Source: Taxillus chinensis
Lineage: Eukaryota; Streptophyta; Magnoliopsida; Santalales; Loranthaceae
Direction: 5' to 3'
DNA length: 64,000 bases
Assembly: GCA_023512835.1 (NCBI GenBank)
Contig: CM042088.1
Coordinates: 6,874,078 to 6,938,077 of the forward strand
Shown here: positions 58,887 to 64,000 of the stretch, piece after piece
Layout: each line of letters opens with the position of its first letter
Position numbering within the stretch: the stretch's first letter is position 1
The notes under the pieces: generated by a model
What the model was told of the DNA's origin: nothing
Databases searched by the model: none
The model's input: only the letters and a program-made list of their open reading frames with translations
Position numbers and translations under genes: made by a program

Positions 58887-60274
58887 TGTTGGATCAAGCC
58901 CAAAATTTGGATCATGCTGATAAAGCCCTATGTAATTTGATTTGAGATCTTTTGTGTTTCCTTGATCATTGCAGAAGATATGTTATTAATCCGGAGATAC
59001 ACTCGTGAGAGCAAAGCTAAGGACAGGATACATAATCCTGATCCGGACAAGAGTGAGTGTCGTCAAACACTTGGTAAATAACCAAGTCACCAATACATAC
59101 GGAATAAGGAACATTCGTGCGGACTAAGAACTTAAAAGCTACGGATTACGGAATCTGCTCTTAATATCTCAAACGGACTAAGTCAAACTTATGCGGAGTA
59201 AGAATCTTGGTCTACAAGGTCGCACGAAGTAAAAGAGTCGACACGGAGCTAAAAAGTTAAGTCTTCCACTCAAGTGAACTAAAGTAAAGAAGACACGGAG
59301 TAAGGCATCCGAGTCTTCCATACATACGGAGTAAGGAAGTACTGATGCGGAATAAGGACCCGAGTCTTTATTCGCACGGAGTAAGGAAGCCAGATGCGGA
59401 GTAAGGAATCCGAACCACTCACTCATCCGGAGTAAGGATATGCTAGTACAGAGTAAGCCATCTGATCCTTTAGACTTGCACGGAGTAAGGAACTTACATG
59501 CGGAGTAAGGAAGCGCTGATACGGAATAAGCACTCCGACCTTCTCATTCACACGGAGTAAGGAAGCACTGACATGGACTAAGGATTCTAGTACCAAATAG
59601 ATACGGAGTAAGCAACCACTGACACGGAGTAAGGTTCCGAGCTTCATTAGCAACGGAGTAAGGAAAATTACACCGGACCAAGAAGATGCTACTTCAACTT
59701 ACCGCATTTAAAGTTATCAACTCGTGGTGTCCCGAGTAAGACAAACTCATTGAGAACCTGAAGAATCTTACACGTGGATCACCCGGATATGTGGACACAA
59801 CTTTAATTATACTTGGGAACTCACGAAGGCACTTATACTCTTCAAACCCAAGATCTTGATCTCCACAAACCACAGCAGTCAAGGCAGAGAGATTACCGAG
59901 GAATAGTTAGTGCTGAACGCATTCCAGAACTACAAGTTCCAAGGTTGTCTCTTAGGAATGTTTCTATAAATATTCATACTTGTACATTTGGAATGAGTGC
60001 GAGCGAGCCTGAATCAATCCTGTGTATGCACAAGAGTTAAAAGACATAATATATGCTAGTGTGTGAATCCTTCTGTAAACAGAGTGTAAGAGAGTCTTGC
60101 TTCTATTTTGTTGTATTTATCTTTTGATAATAAGACAAAATACTTCCACTATCTGGTTATCTTCCGCAGTGATTCTATCACTTAACTAGATAAGTGTTTG
60201 TGTCACAAGAGAATAGAAAGAGTTTCGATAAGAGCCTATTCAGTCCCCCCCCCCTAGGCTCCAAGGGACCATCA
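58887..60274 (+). repeat. 5' LTR of copia element D (1388 bp)
   Basis: TGTTGGATCAAGCCC to GACCATCA, two bases before the primer site. TATA box TATAAATA is at 59965-59972 and the GGAGTAAGG minisatellite is at about 59095-59660. It inserted into the 5' LTR of C after CACAT. Confidence 0.9.
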
Positions 60275-60276
60275 AG

Positions 60277-60288
60277 TGGTATCAGAGC
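60277..60288 (+). promoter_or_regulatory. Primer-binding site of element D
   Basis: TGGTATCAGAGC, an exact initiator-Met tRNA primer site. Confidence 0.92.
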
Positions 60289-60334
60289 AAGTTCTATTTG
60301 TTCTAAGTAGAGATCCACTCTTTCACTCTCAGCA

Positions 60335-61258
60335 ATGGCCGACGAAAGCAGTATGCTTTGAACACTCGCCTTGACTCCGAAGGTGCACAAGAGCCCATCC
60401 CGAATCGAAGCAGCAGTGAAAACGTCGACCCACCTTAACCTGCTGCTGCCTCCACTACTCAACCACGGAGTTCTGGTTTTACTCTGACAAAACCGCCCAA
60501 ATTCACACCTGAGCTTTTCTCCCAATGGAAAGCTCGCATGAAGATGTTCATGGTATGCCATGACCATCTCATGTGGCCCTGTCTTCATCAGGAGATTCAA
60601 ATTCCGATGACTATCGGAGAACATGGAGTTAGAAGGCCAAAGACGGATGCCGAACTTACCAATGATGAAAGAGCCTGGCAGTGCGCTAGCGAAAAGGCTC
60701 TGGCTTACGTTACATTATCTTTGGATTCCGAGGCTTTCACGGACGTCCAGGGATGCACGTCAGCAAAAGCTGTCTGGGATAAACTGAAAATCCTCTATGA
60801 GGGAAGTCAGTCCTAGATGCAAAACGTGATATGTGCTCTCAGACAGAACTTTAAGAGTTTCAATCACAAACCTGGCGAATCCCTTGAGAGTATCTATCGG
60901 AGATTCGGCAAGCTCATTCTAGAGCTAAAAACTGTCAATGAACACTACACTCAGTCTCAAATCAATGACAAGTTTTTTTGATCCTTGCCGGATCACTACT
61001 ACTCTAAGCAGCTCCAGATGCAAGCTGACAAAAATTGGCCGTTTACTGCCCTTGAAGAAATATACGGAGAGCTTCGGACTCATGAGGTCAGATTCAGATA
61101 CACTGACCGTGATGAGAAAATAGCTCGGAAAGAAAAAGGGGTAGCCCTCAAAGCTACGGAATGCTCCAGTAACCATCAAGAGGATGATACGGATGAGTCA
61201 GAGAATTCTGACTCAGACGCAAAAGAGGAAATAGCTCTTCTTGTTAAATCCTTTCAAT
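60335..61258 (+). pseudogene. Gag of copia element D
   Basis: The ATG at 60335 is followed by a frameshift after eight codons (TTCAAC of A is reduced here, giving TGA). The core then reads KMFMVCHDHLMWPCLHQEI, AVWDKLKILYEGSQ, a TAG near 60813, LESIYRRFGKLILELK, a TGA near 60979, HYYSKQLQMQADKNW and an acidic tail (SDSDAKEEIALLVKSF). Same protein as gag of A. Confidence 0.85.
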
Positions 61259-62635
61259 GATTCCTTCGGAAAAGTAGAAAAGGATTCAGAAGAGGCTCCT
61301 CATCATCCAGAAGGAAGGAACGATCGGAGTCGAGCTCCCAAGAATGCTTTAATTGTGGGAAACCCGGTCACTGGGCCAAGGAATGCAGATCCAAATCTAA
61401 GACGGCAGAGAAAAGTGACAAGGTTACTCCTCGACGTACCACCTCAGACAACAGCAAGAACAAGAGGAAGGCGCTCGTGACAAAGTACATCAGTGGCTCA
61501 GAAGAAGAGGAGGAATCCTCGGATGATGAGCCAACTCCTAAGCCGAACGTCTGCCTCATGGCAAATACTTGAGGTACCTTCTATCTCCCGAGCTCATGAG
61601 TAAAATAGAATCTCTTATTACTGAACGTGATCATGAAAAGAATGAGAGACTAATAATTACTCAAATGTACAAAGATATGGAAAGTCAAAATAAACGTCTT
61701 GAATTTACTATTACTAGACTTGAAAAGGACATAGCTGACTTCAAAGGAAAAGAAGCTTGGTATCACGATCTAAGGGCTGAAAATCATCTGCTAAATACCA
61801 ATCTCTCAGGCCTAAAAGTTATTGTAAAAAGACTCGACAATGAACTTAAACAAGAAAAGGAAATAAATTGTAAGTGGCTTAAATCCAGGGAAATAGCCTC
61901 TTCATTTAGGACTGATCCAGATAATGTTCGAGTCAAACCTGGCCTAGGCTCAGAATCATCAACCTCCAATGCTCAAGCTACTGAGTGTCCTCCGGATTTC
62001 ACTCCAAAACTAACCAACTTATATCCTGTTAGTACGTCTAAACCGTTGGATGGTTTCATTTCAGGTGGCACCATAGTTTATGACTTTGGAGTCGAGGTCA
62101 TTCTTGCACTTCCCGAAGCGTTAGACCCGTAACTAATGATGAAGGGAAGGCTGCTGCAGTTTAAGCCAAAATCGTAGCACCTAAAAAGAAAGGAAAGGCA
62201 AAGGCTGACGCATCTAGGGCCAAGAGCGTGTCACCCAAACGCAATGGATTAGGCCACAGGGAACAGAGTAGAAAGTCTATAAAATCTAAGAGACCTGTAT
62301 CCCCTGATTGTACTCCGCATTATAGTGTCTGTTCCATCTGTAGGGAAATAGGTCATTATCACTATGAATGTTGGAGTTTATCTGATAACTAGCTTTGTAA
62401 TCAAATTCGTACCAATAAAGATCAGTTCAATAAAAAGGGTTCTTCGAGCAAAACAAAATCTAAACCTCAAAAGAGTATCTCTCCCAAGATAACCCAAATA
62501 AAAGAAGCAGCTGAAACTAACAAATTAAAGTCAACTTGGAGAGCTAAAAGTCCTAGCAAAGTCAAATCCAGGCTGGTTGACATTATCGTTGTTCTTTCTA
62601 ACCGCCCGAAACAAGTTTGGGCACCAAAAGTGTAA
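61259..62635 (+). pseudogene. Gag C-terminal part of D: two zinc knuckles and a coiled coil
   Basis: First knuckle CFNCGKPGHWAKEC (about 61345-61390), acidic stretch, coiled coil at 61590-61900 (ESLITERDHEKNERL, RLDNELKQEKEINCKW), linker GFISGGTIVYDFG, basic Lys/Ala stretch, second knuckle CSICREIGHYHYEC (about 62330-62375) and the end QVWAPKV with TAA at 62633-62635. Frameshifts near 62130 and 61255. Compare 7621-8915. Confidence 0.8.
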
Positions 62636-64000
62636 ACTGTTGTTTTCAAAAGCATCTCTGGAATGTACGGCCGGATCACTTGAAGTTAAAGATCAATCAA
62701 AGCAAGTGAATCCTCGATAGTGGATGCTCCGGACATATGACGGGTGATCAAACTCTGCTTGTAGAAGTTAATGAAAAACGAGGTCCATCCGTTTCATATG
62801 GCGACAACAGCAAAAGAAAGACTGTCGGGTATGGCACTTTAACCAACGGCTGTGTATCAATCACTAGAGTTGCACTAGTCGAAGGTTTGAAGCATAATTT
62901 GCTAAGTGTCAGTAATTTATAAGACAAAGGATTTACTGTTTCCTTTATGTCCAACACCTGTACAGTAAGGGAAAACTTATCCCGGAGATATTAAGTTATC
63001 CGGATCAAGAGATGGGGACATATACTCAGTGGTCTTAAGAAATAATTCTTCTGACCCTGTATGCTTCCTCACTAAAGCTTCAGATGAAGATAGTTGGTTA
63101 TGGCACAAGCGATGCGCACATTTAAACTTTAGGACATTGTCTAAGTTAGCATCACTTGAGCTTGTCACTGGTCTACCTAAACTCAAATACTCCAGAGACA
63201 CTCTCTGTCGAGAATGCCAACTTGGCAAACAGACCAAACACAGCTTTAAGAGAAAATCAGTTAATTCAATAACTGCTCCTCTACAACTTCTTCATATGGA
63301 CCTCTGCGGTCCTATTTCTGTTCCTTCGCTGGCTGGTGCGAGATACACCCTTGTGGTTATCGATGATTTCACCAGATACACATGGGTAATGTTCCTGAAA
63401 TCAAAGGATCAAACTTTTGAGCATCTTGTAGATCTTTTCAACTGGATAAGCAACTCACAAGGACTGAGCATAAAGTGCATCAGGAGTGATCATGGTACAG
63501 AATTTGATTTTTCAGAAATGAGATCATATTGTTCTGAACAGGGCATTTAGCACGACTTCTCTACGCCCAGAACTCCACAACAAAATGGGGTAGCTGAGCG
63601 CAAGAATCGTACTTTAGTCGAGGCTGGCAGATGTATGTTAGCAAGGGCAACGCTTCCTCTCAATTTATGGGCTGAAGCTGTGTCCACTGCCTGCTATGTT
63701 CAGAACAAAACTCTAATAAATAAATCTACCATGAATACACCCTATGAGATGTGGAGAGGACGAAAGCCTTCAATTTCACATTTCAGAGCTTTTGGGTGTA
63801 CTTGCTATATATTGATAAATGGCAAAGAAACTCGGAATAAATTTGAACCAAAATCTGATGATGGGAGTTTTGTCGGGTACTCATTATATAGCAAGGCTTA
63901 TCGGGTCTTTAATAGAAAACTTTTTAAAGTTGAAGAATCAATCCATGTGACGTTTGATGAAACTAATCTTGATTGGTCAAAAGTTGCTTCTTCAAGTTCT
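62636..64000 (+). pseudogene. Protease and integrase of copia element D
   Basis: The protease block ILDSGCSGHMTG keeps the DSG active site, but the Trp codon before it is TGA. The integrase N-terminus has WLWHKRCAHLNF and CRECQLGKQTKHSF, giving the HHCC zinc site (63095-63245). Catalytic residues: Asp in LHMDLCGPIS (about 63295), Asp in RSDHGTEFDF (about 63485), then a TAG at 63548, and Glu in NGVAERKNRTLVE (about 63595). The C-terminal part runs to FDETNLDWSK at the window end. This copy shows what A and B have lost. Confidence 0.85.

Larger units (their letters stand above)
58887..64000 (+). mobile_element. Copia element D (SIRE/Maximus-like), runs off the window
   Basis: LTR, exact primer site, gag, double zinc-knuckle region, protease and most of integrase are present; the window ends within the integrase C-terminal part. 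It is the copy with the most complete integrase of the three relatives. Its position inside chromovirus C makes it one of the youngest insertions here, although it already has several stops. Confidence 0.88.

Noticed and set aside
9836..60288. tRNA-like matches at the primer sites
   Set aside because: Only 8-12 bases complementary to tRNA 3' ends next to LTRs; these are primer-binding sites, not tRNA genes.

Overview
This window is a stack of nested LTR retrotransposons from a plant nuclear genome, most likely a eudicot with a large AT-rich genome; the species cannot be told from the sequence. Evidence: Ty1/copia and Ty3/gypsy polyproteins of plant lineages, initiator-Met tRNA primer sites (TGGTATCAGAGC), Athila- and Tat-style junction motifs, long TG...CA LTRs with 5-bp target duplications, and many stops and frameshifts in the coding parts. 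No tRNA, rRNA, CRISPR or convincing ordinary host gene is visible. The largest intact frame (40318-42099, minus) is a Ulp1-type cysteine protease-like protein carried by an Athila-like element.

Layout. 1-300: fragment of a Tat/Ogre-like LTR (minus sense). 761-11263: SIRE/Maximus-like copia element A (minus), with 5' LTR, primer site, gag, pol with an integrase deletion, and an env-like pseudogene that has its own TATA box; no 3' LTR recognised. 11264-12421: gypsy LTR fragment. 12422-14806: unassigned AT-rich DNA with one promoter-like site. 14807-25331 or beyond: copia element B (plus), same family as A, interrupted by two solo gypsy LTRs (16744-18456, TSD ATCCA; 22760-25143, TSD TTGCT). 25621-32860: a 7.2-kb array of about 140 copies of a 51-bp unit related to the minisatellite inside the copia LTRs, with a 1.79-kb higher-order period.

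32.9-37.1 kb: Tat/Ogre-like LTR, primer site and gag start (plus), carrying a solo gypsy LTR (33765-35436, TSD GTGGA), then cut by copia LTR F (37121-37573), which is cut by an Athila-like element G (37574-44025, minus). G keeps its 3' LTR, the Ulp1-like gene in the env position and the integrase C-terminus. A GC-rich short non-autonomous LTR element (44026-44848) abuts it. 45322-48415: copia element E (minus), cut by chromovirus C (Tekay/Del-like, 48416-58886, minus; LTR, integrase plus chromodomain, RNase H, RT, protease, gag, primer site, 5' LTR). The 5' LTR of C carries a further solo LTR (56047-57860, TSD TGTAC) and is cut by copia element D (58887 to window end, plus).

Most interesting: (1) the Ulp1-like gene with its own promoter in an Athila-like element, alongside a copia env-like gene that also has its own promoter; (2) a G-box inverted-pair module shared by chromovirus LTRs, the Athila-like LTR and the Ulp1-gene promoter; (3) the LTR-minisatellite-derived 51-bp array with higher-order structure; (4) an in-frame TAA at the Gag-Pro junction in all three SIRE-like copies. 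All family names are assigned from motifs read by eye.
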